From Streptomyces tubercidicus (lineage in GTDB: Bacteria > Actinomycetota > Actinomycetes > Streptomycetales > Streptomycetaceae), in contig NZ_CP114205.1 in assembly GCF_027497495.1 (NCBI RefSeq), positions 3,038,001 through 3,102,000 of the forward strand: a DNA stretch of 64,000 bases, in the 5' to 3' direction. A program made the position numbers and the translations under genes. The notes below the pieces were generated by a model. The model was given only the letters and a program-made list of their open reading frames with translations. It made no database searches and was not told the origin of the DNA. Shown piece after piece: positions 8,869 through 17,515 of the stretch. Positions within the stretch are counted from its first letter, which is position 1; the number at the start of each line of letters is the position of its first letter.

Positions 8869-8898
8869 GTCTTACGGGGGCAACTGTCCTTCGATCAA
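8869..8898 (-). promoter_or_regulatory. Promoter of the amidohydrolase gene
   Basis: On the minus strand, TTGATC (8893-8898) and TAAGAC (8869-8874) are separated by 18 bp, matching housekeeping sigma spacing. The predicted start is about 8862, which gives a short leader. Confidence 0.5.
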
Positions 8899-9003
8899 CA
8901 AAAGTTCAGCCCGTTAGGGGAAGAAAATCTAGGCCGCTCGGCGCATGGACGGTTTATGCGACGGGTATGCAGTAGGGCTTCCCGCGCAGCGCGGCGCCGG
9001 TCC

Positions 9004-10215
9004 TCAGCCGGCCGCCATCCGCTGGGTGAACGGCAGTCGCTGCACGTCGCGGGCGGTGCCGGTGACTCCGTCCAGGAAACCCTGGGCCCGCGGTGAGGCG
9101 TTGGCCGTCAGCCACTCCGGATCGATGTCACAGACCGCGACCTTGACCTCCGTCCCCAGCAGCGCCAGCGGCAGGGTGTGCACCACGGTGGAGGGGAAGC
9201 TGACGATCAGCCGTCCGATGGGCCCGCGCCGGGCGATGAGTTCGAGCGGCAGATCGGGCCGGACGACCTCCAGTCCGGTCTCGTTCACCAGTTGGCGCAG
9301 CTTTTCGGTGCTCTCCTTGCGGTGCGCGAAGTAGCGGGTGGCGCCGTGCGTACGGGCCAGGGCGGAGACCGCCGCCAGATAGCGCTCGCAGTCCACGACT
9401 CCGGTCTCCACCAGCGAGGTGCCGACGATATCGGCGGCGCGGGTGAGCCGGGGCGGGCCGAAGCGGCCCCGGGTCCAGGCGAACTCGTTGGTGGTGACCT
9501 CGACGCCCGGCGGCGCCTCGACGGGCATCGAGCTGAACAGGCCGACGGTGCGCCGCCCGCCCTCGGGGGCCGGGGTGAGCCGGCGCCGGGCGGTGGCCGA
9601 GAACGGCGCGAAGAGCAGGTCCCGCGCGCCGCGCCCGCTGCCGTTGCGGTGCCAGCGCACCAGCTGTTCCCCGCGGGCGAGTTGGGAGATGAACTCCATG
9701 GTGGCGGTGCCGTCGTCGACCACGACCAGATCGCGCGCCCTGGCGAGGGAGAGCAGCAGCTGGACGTAGCGGGAGAACGGGTCGCCGATGACGACGCGGC
9801 GGGCCCGGCGCAGCAGCGGGGTGAGGCCGCCGATGGTGCGTACCGGTGCGGTCGGGCCGCCGCGGGCCTCCTCCCAGCGCACCGTATGGCCTTCGTCGCG
9901 GGCGAGTTCGGCCATCCGCCGCAGCTGGCCGCGGGTCATCGGATCGTGCGGGGAGAGCACGACGACGGTGAGCCCGGTGGCCTGTGCCGTGTGCGCCCAT
10001 TCCAGGACGTTCAGCAGCTGCACCGGGCTCTCGACGAACGCGAGGGTGCCGGTGTCCCGGGCGTCCGCACCCGGCTCGCCGGAGCGTGCGGTCCGGTAGC
10101 GCTGCCGGGGCACCCCCCGGAGACGACGGGCGGGAGGACCCGCCGTCTCCGGGGGCGGAACCTCGGCGCCGGGCGTGCCGGCCACGGCGCGGGTCCCTTC
10201 AGGTGAGCTCACCAT
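9004..10215 (-). CDS. GT52/polysialyltransferase-like glycosyltransferase
   Basis: 403 residues. After a Pro/Arg-rich N-terminal tail of about 55 residues, the sequence TLAFVESPVQLLNVLEWA matches the start of bacterial GT52/polysialyltransferase-like GT-B enzymes. The later motifs YFAHRKES and VSFPSTVVHTLPLALLG sit where this superfamily carries its CMP-sialic-acid-binding HP and S[ST] motifs, although the first here is HR instead of HP. No signal peptide or membrane helix is evident. It is the last gene of the minus-strand arm, 28 bp after neuB, so it probably transfers the nonulosonic acid made by the upstream genes. Linkage and acceptor cannot be told from sequence. A GTG one codon inside has better spacing to GGGAG. 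Confidence 0.72.
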   Translation of the reverse strand: MVSSPEGTRAVAGTPGAEVPPPETAGPPARRLRGVPRQRYRTARSGEPGADARDTGTLAFVESPVQLLNVLEWAHTAQATGLTVVVLSPHDPMTRGQLRRMAELARDEGHTVRWEEARGGPTAPVRTIGGLTPLLRRARRVVIGDPFSRYVQLLLSLARARDLVVVDDGTATMEFISQLARGEQLVRWHRNGSGRGARDLLFAPFSATARRRLTPAPEGGRRTVGLFSSMPVEAPPGVEVTTNEFAWTRGRFGPPRLTRAADIVGTSLVETGVVDCERYLAAVSALARTHGATRYFAHRKESTEKLRQLVNETGLEVVRPDLPLELIARRGPIGRLIVSFPSTVVHTLPLALLGTEVKVAVCDIDPEWLTANASPRAQGFLDGVTGTARDVQRLPFTQRMAAG

Positions 10216-10243
10216 GGCTCCCGTCGGTTCGTCGGCCGGGCGG

Positions 10244-11176
10244 TCAGACGGAGGCCGGCTCGGCGGCCTCGGCCTCGGCCTCGGCGACCACGCCGGTGAC
10301 GCGGCGCAGCTTCTTCATCGGGCCGAGCTCGCTCTCGTAGACCTTCTTGACGCCGTCACCGAGGGACTCCTCGATGGTGCGGATGTCGCGGACCAGGCGG
10401 GACAGGCCGCCGGGCTCGACGGAGGCGGCCTGGTCGGAGCCCCACATCGCGCGGTCGAGGGTGATGTGGCGCTCGACGAAGGTGGCGCCGAGGGCGACCG
10501 CGGCGAGGGTGGTCTGCAGACCGGTCTCGTGGCCGCTGTAGCCGATCGGGACGTTGGGGTACTCGTCCTGCAGGGTGTTGATCATGCGCAGGTTGAGCTC
10601 CTCGGCCTTGGCCGGGTAGGTGCTGGTGGCGTGGCAGAGCAGGATGTTCTCGCTGCCCAGGACCTCGACGGCGTGCCGGATCTGCTTCGGGGTGGACATG
10701 CCCGTCGAGAGGATGACGGTGCGGCCGGTGGCGCGCATGGCGCGCAGCAGGTCGTCGTCGGTGAGCGAGGCGGAGGCGACCTTGTAGCAGGGCACGTCGA
10801 ACTTCTCCAGGAAGGCGACGGACTCGACGTCCCACGGGGAGGCGAACCAGGCGATGCCGCGCTTCTTGCAGTACTCGTCGATGGCGCGGTAGCCGTCCTC
10901 GTCGAACTCCACACGGTGGCGGTAGTCGATGTAGGTCATCCGGCCCCAGGGGGTGTCGCGCTCGATGTCCCACTGGTCGCGCGGGGTGCAGATCTCCGGG
11001 GTCCGCTTCTGGAACTTGACGGCGTCGCAGCCGGCGTCGGCGGCGGCGTCGATCAGCGCGAAGGCGTTCTCCAGGTCGCCGTTGTGGTTGATGCCGATCT
11101 CACCGGTGACGTAGACGGGGCGGCCGGGGCCGGCCTCGCGGGAGCCGAGGGTGCGGAGGCGGGAGTTGCTGCTCAT
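10244..11176 (-). CDS. neuB: N-acetylneuraminate (nonulosonate) synthase family protein
   Basis: Condenses PEP with a hexose (ManNAc, mannose or their 6-phosphate) to a nonulosonic acid. The 310-residue TIM-barrel NeuB domain is complete: EIGINHNGD, AVKFQKRTPEIC, HATSTYPAK, GYSGHETGLQT, VERHITLDR and GSDQAASVEP. It ends shortly afterwards, so the C-terminal SAF/antifreeze-like domain that completes the active site in typical NeuB of about 345 residues is missing. The tail is Ala/Glu-rich. I chose the ATG at 11176 because GAAGGA lies 8 nt upstream. It lies 54 bp after neuA. Substrate choice (Neu5Ac or Kdn) is not readable; Kdn is favoured by the context. Confidence 0.9.
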   Translation of the reverse strand: MSSNSRLRTLGSREAGPGRPVYVTGEIGINHNGDLENAFALIDAAADAGCDAVKFQKRTPEICTPRDQWDIERDTPWGRMTYIDYRHRVEFDEDGYRAIDEYCKKRGIAWFASPWDVESVAFLEKFDVPCYKVASASLTDDDLLRAMRATGRTVILSTGMSTPKQIRHAVEVLGSENILLCHATSTYPAKAEELNLRMINTLQDEYPNVPIGYSGHETGLQTTLAAVALGATFVERHITLDRAMWGSDQAASVEPGGLSRLVRDIRTIEESLGDGVKKVYESELGPMKKLRRVTGVVAEAEAEAAEPASV

Positions 11177-11230
11177 GGGGAGGTTCCTTCGCATTGATAA
11201 GGGGGTGTGCGGGGGTGGGATCTGGGTGGG

Positions 11231-12448
11231 TTACAGGGACGGGCCCAGGAGCCAGCCGGCGATCTCGCGGATCGCGCCGCTGCCTCCGGGCGTCGCGGTG
11301 ACGGCGCGGGCCGCGCCGCGCACCACGTCGTGCGCCCCGGCGACGGCCACCGGCCAGCCGACGAGGTCGAAGCACGGGAGGTCGTTGACGTCGTTGCCGA
11401 CGTAGAGCACGCGCTCGGGCGCGATGCCCGCTTCCTCGCACCACTGCTTGAGGGCGAGGTCCTTGCGGTCGATGCCGTGCAGGACGGGCACCTGCAGCTT
11501 GCGGGCCCGTGCGGCGACGACCGGGTTGGTCTCCGAGGACAGGATCAGCAGCTTCAGCTCCGCCCTGCGCAGGGCGGCGATGCCGAGGCCGTCGCCGCGG
11601 TGCACCGCGACGATCTCCCGTCCGTCGGCGTCGATCAGCACCCGGTCGTCCGTCTGGGTGCCGTCGAAGTCGAGGACGACGGCGTCGATGTCGTCGAGCG
11701 CCGGAAGGGTGCCGGGACGCGAGGCGTCCAGCAGCGGCGCCAGGGCGCGGGCGCGGGCCAGATCGTGCGGATCGTCGATCTCCAGCACCCGGGCCGGGTC
11801 GGTGCGCACGAGTTCGGTGCGGCCGAAGAACCGGTGGCCGGCGGCGCGGAAGCCGGCCGCGTCCATGCCGTAGGCGGCGCCGGTCTCCAGCAGGTCCTGG
11901 GGGCGGTCCTGGCGGCGCGGCCGGAAGGACTTGTCGTGGTTGACGCCGTGGCCGCCGGCGGCCGCCTCGGTGACCTCCGGTTCGGCGTCCCGCCAGACGA
12001 AGCCGTGGAACGGCGCCACGGTCAGCGCGCTGTCCGCGCCGCCCTCGACGACCGCGGCGGCCACTCCGTCGATGTCCTCGCGGACGATGAACGGGCTGGT
12101 GCACTGGACCAGCAGCACCGCGTCGACCGACGCGCCCTGCTCGGCCTCGTAGGCGTCCAGGGCGTGCAGGACGGCGGCCTCGCTGGTGGCGGTGTCGCCC
12201 GCGATGTCGCCGGGACGCCGCACGACGACCGCGCCGGCGCCGCGGGCCGCGGCGGCGATCCCGGCGTCGTCGGTGGAGACCACGACATCGGTGACCAGGC
12301 GCGCGGCGCGGCATTCCCGGACCGCGCGGGCCACCAGGGGCACTCCCCCGACGGCGGCGAGGTTCTTGGCGGGCACGCCCTTCGATCCGCCGCGGGCGGG
12401 TATGACGGCCACCACGGTCGGCGGGCTGCTCTGCGGGTTCGGCGGCAT
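11231..12448 (-). CDS. neuA: Bifunctional acylneuraminate cytidylyltransferase / HAD phosphatase
   Basis: 405 residues, two domains. Residues about 10-230 are a CMP-nonulosonate synthetase, with AVIPARGGSKGVPAKNLAAV and VLLVQCTSPFIVREDIDGV as CTP-binding and family motifs. Residues about 245-405 are a KdsC/YrbI-like HAD phosphatase, with nucleophile loop VVLDFDGTQTDDRV, ILSSETNPVV as motif II, and YVGNDVNDLPCF as the acidic motif. The fusion would dephosphorylate a 9-phosphate and activate the free sugar with CTP in one polypeptide. GGAAGGAG 6 nt upstream fixes the ATG at 12448. Upstream gene 32 bp away; downstream neuB. Confidence 0.9.
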   Translation of the reverse strand: MPPNPQSSPPTVVAVIPARGGSKGVPAKNLAAVGGVPLVARAVRECRAARLVTDVVVSTDDAGIAAAARGAGAVVVRRPGDIAGDTATSEAAVLHALDAYEAEQGASVDAVLLVQCTSPFIVREDIDGVAAAVVEGGADSALTVAPFHGFVWRDAEPEVTEAAAGGHGVNHDKSFRPRRQDRPQDLLETGAAYGMDAAGFRAAGHRFFGRTELVRTDPARVLEIDDPHDLARARALAPLLDASRPGTLPALDDIDAVVLDFDGTQTDDRVLIDADGREIVAVHRGDGLGIAALRRAELKLLILSSETNPVVAARARKLQVPVLHGIDRKDLALKQWCEEAGIAPERVLYVGNDVNDLPCFDLVGWPVAVAGAHDVVRGAARAVTATPGGSGAIREIAGWLLGPSL

Positions 12449-12480
12449 ATCGGGCTCCTTCCGGGAGCTGGCCTGGGTGG

Positions 12481-13800
12481 TCACAGCTGCCCCCAGCGGC
12501 GGATGGCGGGGGCGACGCGCTGGACGCCGTGCCGGTAGGCGCCGCGGGCGGCCTCGCGGACCGTCTCGCGGGCGACCCGGCGCAGTCCGCCGGTCTCCTC
12601 GGGGGCCTCCGCATGGCCGGCGAGCGGTTCGCCGTGCGGGTCCAGGCCGTGCCGGGCGAGGATGCCGGGGAGGTAGCCGGGGGCGGTGCGGGGTGTGTAG
12701 TACGGGGTGATCGGGGGCAGCCGGTCGGCGGTGCGCAGCGCGGTGACCCGGTCGCGGGCGGCGTCGAAGGCCCGCTCGTAGTCCCCGTCGGCGGCGACGC
12801 CCTGCCGCGCCAGCCAGTCCGCGTCCGGCTCCGGGCGGTGGCCCGCGTCCAGCTCGTCCCAGGAGGCCAGGCAGCCGGAGCCGAGGAAGTGGTGGTTGCC
12901 GAGGACCTCGCGGATGCCGAGGTCGGTGAGGACGGCGGTGGGGATGCCGCGGTGCAGCGATTCCAGGGCGGCGGTCGAGCTGACCGTCACCATCAGGTCG
13001 GTGCGGTCCAGGACCTCGCCCATGTTGCCGTACACCAGGCGGCAGTTGGCGGGGAGTCCGCCGGGGGCCTTGGCGGCGAGCTTCTGGTAGGGCAGTTCCT
13101 CGATATGGGTGGTGTGCTCGCCCGGCTTGCTGCGGAGCTTGATCAGCACCTCCCGGTCCGGGTGCCGGCGGGCGTGCTCGACCGCTCTGCGCAGCAGGTA
13201 GGTGCGGTCGGCGCGGCTCTCCGGGACGGACGGCTGGGCGGCGAACACCACGGTGTACGGGGTGTGCGTGCCGGTGTAGGGCGCGCCGCCGAGGAACGGC
13301 AGGGCGCACTCCACGACGCTGCCGTCGTCGGCGCTGACCCCGCGGTACACCTCGCGGAAGCGGTCCGCGTCGTGCCGGGAGTTGGCGAGGACGACATCCG
13401 CGCCGTGCCGCAGCAGCAGCCCGTCGGCGAGCTTCTCGTAGACGACACCGACATAGCCGGTGACGACGACGGGGCGGGCGGCGGCACCGCGCCAGGCGTG
13501 GGCGAGGCCGTGCAGCATCGCTTGCACCGCTCCGCCTACGCAGGCCAGCACGATGACGTCATACCGCGTACGGTCGACGGACCGGACGAAGTCGATACCC
13601 CTGATTTCGCGCAGCGAGTCCGCACGGGCGCCGACCTCGTCGAGCTGGCGGACCGTGGGAGTGGCGCGGCCGCGGAGAAGGTAGCCGTCGAGCCGGATGT
13701 CCGGTTGGATTCGGTACGCTGTCAAAGCGCCCCATTTCCACCGGGTATCCGAGTCGGCGAGTACGGCGACCCGCGGCGAAGAGTTGGTACGTGATGGCAC
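12481..13800 (-). CDS. Putative GT-B glycosyltransferase (DUF6716-type)
   Basis: 439 residues. I believe it belongs to the actinobacterial family called DUF6716 putative glycosyltransferase. The N-terminal Rossmann half starts RVAVLADSDTRWKWGALTAY. The second half carries VLIKLRSKPGEHTTHIEELP and VSSTAALESLHRGIPTAVL, which look like the donor-binding region of GT-B enzymes. A basic C-terminal tail (RETVREAARGAYRHGVQR) could be amphipathic and membrane-associating. I chose GTG 13800, because TAGCGT lies 7 nt upstream, giving a leaderless transcript. A TTG at 13839 is in frame but would lie upstream of the promoter. First gene of the minus arm. Confidence 0.72.
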   Translation of the reverse strand: MPSRTNSSPRVAVLADSDTRWKWGALTAYRIQPDIRLDGYLLRGRATPTVRQLDEVGARADSLREIRGIDFVRSVDRTRYDVIVLACVGGAVQAMLHGLAHAWRGAAARPVVVTGYVGVVYEKLADGLLLRHGADVVLANSRHDADRFREVYRGVSADDGSVVECALPFLGGAPYTGTHTPYTVVFAAQPSVPESRADRTYLLRRAVEHARRHPDREVLIKLRSKPGEHTTHIEELPYQKLAAKAPGGLPANCRLVYGNMGEVLDRTDLMVTVSSTAALESLHRGIPTAVLTDLGIREVLGNHHFLGSGCLASWDELDAGHRPEPDADWLARQGVAADGDYERAFDAARDRVTALRTADRLPPITPYYTPRTAPGYLPGILARHGLDPHGEPLAGHAEAPEETGGLRRVARETVREAARGAYRHGVQRVAPAIRRWGQL

Positions 13801-13987
13801 GTCCCAGACGCTAGGAAGGCATTCCGTTCGACGGGCCAACTGGGTCGCAACAAAGGGTTAACAGCGGGTCGACGAATGGCGAACCGGCTCAATGGGCGCC
13901 CTGGTTAACCATCCCGCCATTCTTCGTTCACCTTGAGGTCCGCACCCGGTAAAGACGAATGCCGCCTGCGCGCCTAGCGTCATGAGG
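13801..13987. promoter_or_regulatory. Divergent leaderless promoter pair of the glycopolymer locus
   Basis: Both arms start the same way. TAGCGT followed by 7 nt then GTG occurs on the plus strand (TAGCGT at 13974-13979, GTG at 13988) and on the minus strand (TAGCGT at 13808-13813, GTG at 13800). GAATGCC lies a short way upstream of each -10. Two GTTAAC hexamers lie between them, near 13857 and 13913. No convincing -35 hexamer is present at 17-19 bp, so an alternative sigma factor or an activator is possible. Confidence 0.55.
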
Positions 13988-14965
13988 GTGGTTAAGCTCT
14001 CCGTCATCGTGCCGTTCTACAACGTGCAGACATACGCGCCCGACACCCTGAAAAGCCTGGCGGCCAATGCCCGCGAGGACTTTGAATTCCTGCTCGTCGA
14101 CGACTGTTCGCGCGACGAGACCCCGGAGATTCTCGCGCGCGCCGAGCGCGAGCTGCCGGGCGCCAGACTGCTGCGGCACAGCCAGAACGGCGGCCTGGCC
14201 ACCGCGCGCAACACCGGCCTGGACGAGGCCCGCGGCGAATACGTCACCTTCCTGGACGGCGACGACTGGCTCGCCCCCGGCTACTACTCCGAACTCCTCT
14301 CCACCATCGAGGAGTTGGGATGTGACTTCGTCCGTACGGACCATGTCCAGTGCACCGCCCGCGCGCGCACCGTCCACCGGGTTCCGCACGGCCGGCGCGG
14401 GGTGGTGATGGACCCGCGCGAGGTGATTCTGCCCGCCGACCGCTCCACCTCCGTCGACTACGCGTACGCCTGGGCCGGGATGTACCACCGGCGGCTGCTG
14501 GACGACGGGGTACTGCATTTCCGGGACGGACTGCGCACCGCGGAGGACCGCCCGTGGATCTGGCGGCTGCACCGCGAGGCGAAGTCCATGGCGGTGGTCG
14601 GACTGCTCGGCGTTTTCTACCGGCGCGGTGTGTCCTCTTCCCTGACCCAGATCGGGGATGTGCGGCAATTGGACTTCATTCGCGCCTTCGATCAGGTGAT
14701 CGAGGAAACCGCACAGGACCGCAATGCCGATCTTCTGCTGCCGAAGGCGGTGCGCACGTATTGCGCGATCATTGCCCATCACCTCGGTTCGATCGAACGG
14801 TTCGAACCGCAGGTCGCCCGTAAATTGCGAACAATGAGCGCCGCGGCCATGAAACGCATGCCGCAGGACGTACTGAAGGAAGCCCTGGATTCCATGGATG
14901 TGCAGCGCGCGTCCCGGCTGCGGCGGCTGCGCCGTCGCCCTGTCCCGGCGGAGGTCGCCGCCTGA
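13988..14965 (+). CDS. Family 2 glycosyltransferase
   Basis: 325 residues, GT-A fold. The N-terminal strand KLSVIVPFYNV, the nucleotide-binding LLVDDCSRDET, the NGGLATARNTGLDEARGEYV helix and the metal-binding FLDGDDW (DxD) are all intact, so the enzyme should be active with a nucleotide-sugar donor. The DRPW motif at TAEDRPWIWRLH is the usual catalytic-base region. The C-terminal tail is Arg-rich. GTG 13988 fits a leaderless start; the ATG 6 nt earlier (13982) is in frame but lies within the predicted promoter-to-start interval. Its stop overlaps the next start as TGATG. Likely adds a linkage or chain sugar of the glycopolymer. Confidence 0.88.
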   Translation: MVKLSVIVPFYNVQTYAPDTLKSLAANAREDFEFLLVDDCSRDETPEILARAERELPGARLLRHSQNGGLATARNTGLDEARGEYVTFLDGDDWLAPGYYSELLSTIEELGCDFVRTDHVQCTARARTVHRVPHGRRGVVMDPREVILPADRSTSVDYAYAWAGMYHRRLLDDGVLHFRDGLRTAEDRPWIWRLHREAKSMAVVGLLGVFYRRGVSSSLTQIGDVRQLDFIRAFDQVIEETAQDRNADLLLPKAVRTYCAIIAHHLGSIERFEPQVARKLRTMSAAAMKRMPQDVLKEALDSMDVQRASRLRRLRRRPVPAEVAA

Positions 14966-16320
14966 TGTCCACCCGACCGCGTACCCAGATCTTCATGGCG
15001 TCCACGCTCTACGGCGCGGCGACCCTCGCCGCGGCGCTGGACGCCGACTGCTTCGCCCCGGCCGAGCGCCGGCTGCTGCTGATCAGCAACAACGCGACGA
15101 CGCCGGAGACCAGCGCGTCCCTGGACACCATGCCCGGCTTCGAGCGGCTGCGCGGCCGCTTCGACCGGGTGCTGTCGTGGAACGAGACGATCAGCCCGTT
15201 CCATCCGGGCGGCTGGTCGCCGCGCTCGGACGATGTCCCGCTGTGGGAGCGGCATCTGCGGCTGCTGTGGGGCCTGGGCGATGACCGCGTCGAGCTGGTC
15301 GTGGAGTCCATCCAGGTCAACCCGGCGCTGGCGCTCGCCCAGCTGTTCCCCGACGCGTCGATCGAGGTCTACGCGGACGGCCTGATGAGCTACGGCCCCA
15401 CCCGCAACAAGCTCGATCCGCTGATCGGCACCCGGATCAGCCGGCTGCTGCATCTGGACCTGGTGCCGGGCCTGACGCCGCTGCTGCTCACCGAGTTCGA
15501 TGTCGCGCCGCAGACCGTACCGACCGACGCCTTCACCAAGGTGCTGGCCGAACTCTCCGACGCCAGTGGCGAGGTGGCGGTCCCGGAGGGCGGTGCGCTG
15601 CTCCTCGGCCAGTACCTCTCCGCGCTGGGCATCCTCACTCCGGAGGAGGAAGAGGATCTGCATGTGCGGATGGTGCGCGGCGCCGTCGAGCGCGGCCACC
15701 GCGAGATCGTCTTCAAGCCGCATCCGTCCGCGCCGGCCCGCTGGTCGCGGCTGCTGGAGCGGGAGGCCGAGGAGCTGGACATCACGCTGACCGTGCTGGA
15801 CAGCCCGGTGCTGGCCGAGGTGCTCTACCAGCGGATGCGGCCCGCGCTGGTCGTCGGCTGCTTCTCCACCGCACTGCTGACGGCCGCCACCTTCTACGGG
15901 CTGCCGACGGCGCGGACCGGCACCGGGCTGCTGCTGGAGCGGCTCACGCCGTATCAGAACAGCAACCGGATGCCGGTCACGATCGTGGACGCGCTGGTGC
16001 CCGACCTGGGTGACCTCAGCGAGCACCCGCGGGCCTACGCCACCGCCGAGAGCATCGAGGGCCTGGTCACCGCGGTCGGCTATGCGATGCAGCACCAGAT
16101 CTATCCGGAGCTGCGGCCGTCCGCCGAGCGCTATCTGGCGGCGCATCTCGACACGTTCACCCGGCGCTACTTCAAGCGCCGCCGGCTGACCGCGCTGGCG
16201 CTGCCCGGGGCGATCCCGTCGCAGCTGTCGTTCATTCCGCGCAATGCCACCGTCCGCCGGGTCGCGCGCCGGGCGCGTTCGGTGCAGCGGCGGCTGAAGA
16301 AGCGGGCCGCGTTCGGATGA
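14965..16320 (+). CDS. Polysialyltransferase family protein (alpha-2,8-polysialyltransferase-like)
   Basis: 451 residues, resembling the POST/PF07388 family. Features are the N-terminal IFMASTLYGAATLAAALD, the EVYADGLMSYGPTRNK acceptor-loop region, the HP motif in IVFKPHPSAPARW and the Ser/Thr motif in VVGCFSTALLTAATFYGLP. The HP and S-T motifs bind CMP-sialic acid in related enzymes. The product should be a polymer or side chain of the nonulosonic acid activated by NeuA. A related S. coelicolor gene was, as I recall, linked to the Kdn-containing teichulosonic acid of the cell wall. Start shares one base with the previous stop; its own stop overlaps the acyltransferase ATG. Basic C-terminal tail. 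Confidence 0.82.
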   Translation: MSTRPRTQIFMASTLYGAATLAAALDADCFAPAERRLLLISNNATTPETSASLDTMPGFERLRGRFDRVLSWNETISPFHPGGWSPRSDDVPLWERHLRLLWGLGDDRVELVVESIQVNPALALAQLFPDASIEVYADGLMSYGPTRNKLDPLIGTRISRLLHLDLVPGLTPLLLTEFDVAPQTVPTDAFTKVLAELSDASGEVAVPEGGALLLGQYLSALGILTPEEEEDLHVRMVRGAVERGHREIVFKPHPSAPARWSRLLEREAEELDITLTVLDSPVLAEVLYQRMRPALVVGCFSTALLTAATFYGLPTARTGTGLLLERLTPYQNSNRMPVTIVDALVPDLGDLSEHPRAYATAESIEGLVTAVGYAMQHQIYPELRPSAERYLAAHLDTFTRRYFKRRRLTALALPGAIPSQLSFIPRNATVRRVARRARSVQRRLKKRAAFG

Positions 16321-17471
16321 GCGCCCCTCAGCTGACGGCCGGCCCACCGCCGGCCGCGCCGGATCTCGCCCTCACGGCACCCCAGCCCGCAATACAGGGG
16401 CGCAGCCGCACCGGTTCCTCGCGGCTGCGCGCCCTCGACGGGCTGCGGCTGCTCGCCGCCCTGATGGTCGCCGCGTACCACTTCGGGGGGCGCGACGGCG
16501 AGATAAGCCAGGCCTGGGGCGGTTCGCCCGCCGACCAATTCCCCACCGCCGCCCCGCTGTTCGCCTACGGCTGCCTGGGCGTCCAGATCTTCTTCGTGAT
16601 CAGCGGCTTCGTGATCTGCCTCAGTGGCTGGGGGCGGACCCTGCGGGCCTTCGTCGCCTCGCGCATCTCCCGTCTCTATCCGGCCTATTGGGCCGCGATC
16701 CTGCTGGTCACCGCGGTCTTCGCACTCCCTTGGGTCGCCTACAAGGCACTGCCGCCCAGCGAAGTCCTCACCAACCTGACCATGCTGCAACAGCCGTTGG
16801 GCGTGGACCGGGTGCTCGGCGTGTGCTGGACCCTCTGGGCGGAGATGCGCTTCTACGCCCTCTTCGCGCTCTGCGTCATCCTGCCCGGCGCCACCCGCGG
16901 CCGTGTGGTGCTCTTCTGCGCCGGCTGGACCCTGGCCGCCGCACTCGCCCAGACCGCCCATGAGCCCCTCCTCGACACCGTGCTGATGCCCGAATACGCC
17001 CCGTACTTCATCGGCGGCATCGGCCTGTACCTCCTCCACCGCTACGGCGCCCGCGACCCGATCGCCTGGGCGATAGTCCTGGTCAGCTGGCTCATCGGCC
17101 AGCACTACGCGGTCGAGCGCCTCTGGCACTCCGCGTCCGTCGACGCGTTCTCCTACCGCTCAACAACAGGCATCATCGCCGTCATCACCCTCGGCTTCGC
17201 CCTGGTCGCCGCAGTCGCCCTGGGCAAACTCCACTGGGCGAACTGGCGCTGGCTCACCGTCGCAGGCGCCCTGACCTACCCCTTCTACCTCGTCCACGAA
17301 CACCTGGGCTGGGTCGCGGTACGCGCCCTGCACCACAGCCTCGGCCTGCCCTCGTACGCGACGCTGATCCTTACCGTGGGGCTGATGCTGCTGCTCGCGT
17401 GGGTACTGCACCGGTTTGTGGAACGGCCGTTGACGCCGGTCTTGAAGCGGGCGATCGATCCACGGCGGTGA
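16317..17471 (+). CDS. Acyltransferase family 3 membrane protein (OafA/YrhL type)
   Basis: 384 residues with about 10 membrane helices. The family motif begins RLRALDGLRLLAALMVAAYHF, with the catalytic His in that first helix. VQIFFVISGFVICLSGW and SRISRLYPAYWAA, the RxxR-type basic loop, follow. It is expected to transfer an acetyl or similar acyl group to sugars during export of the polymer made by the upstream genes; the ATGA overlap couples it to the polysialyltransferase. A cytoplasmic N-terminal tail of about 35 residues is Pro/Ala-rich. Last gene of the plus arm; a strong hairpin follows 44 bp after the stop. Confidence 0.88.
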   Translation: MSAPQLTAGPPPAAPDLALTAPQPAIQGRSRTGSSRLRALDGLRLLAALMVAAYHFGGRDGEISQAWGGSPADQFPTAAPLFAYGCLGVQIFFVISGFVICLSGWGRTLRAFVASRISRLYPAYWAAILLVTAVFALPWVAYKALPPSEVLTNLTMLQQPLGVDRVLGVCWTLWAEMRFYALFALCVILPGATRGRVVLFCAGWTLAAALAQTAHEPLLDTVLMPEYAPYFIGGIGLYLLHRYGARDPIAWAIVLVSWLIGQHYAVERLWHSASVDAFSYRSTTGIIAVITLGFALVAAVALGKLHWANWRWLTVAGALTYPFYLVHEHLGWVAVRALHHSLGLPSYATLILTVGLMLLLAWVLHRFVERPLTPVLKRAIDPRR

Positions 17472-17515
17472 GTCGGGGGATCCTTGGCGGCGGGCTCGGG
17501 CCCGCCCTCGTACCG

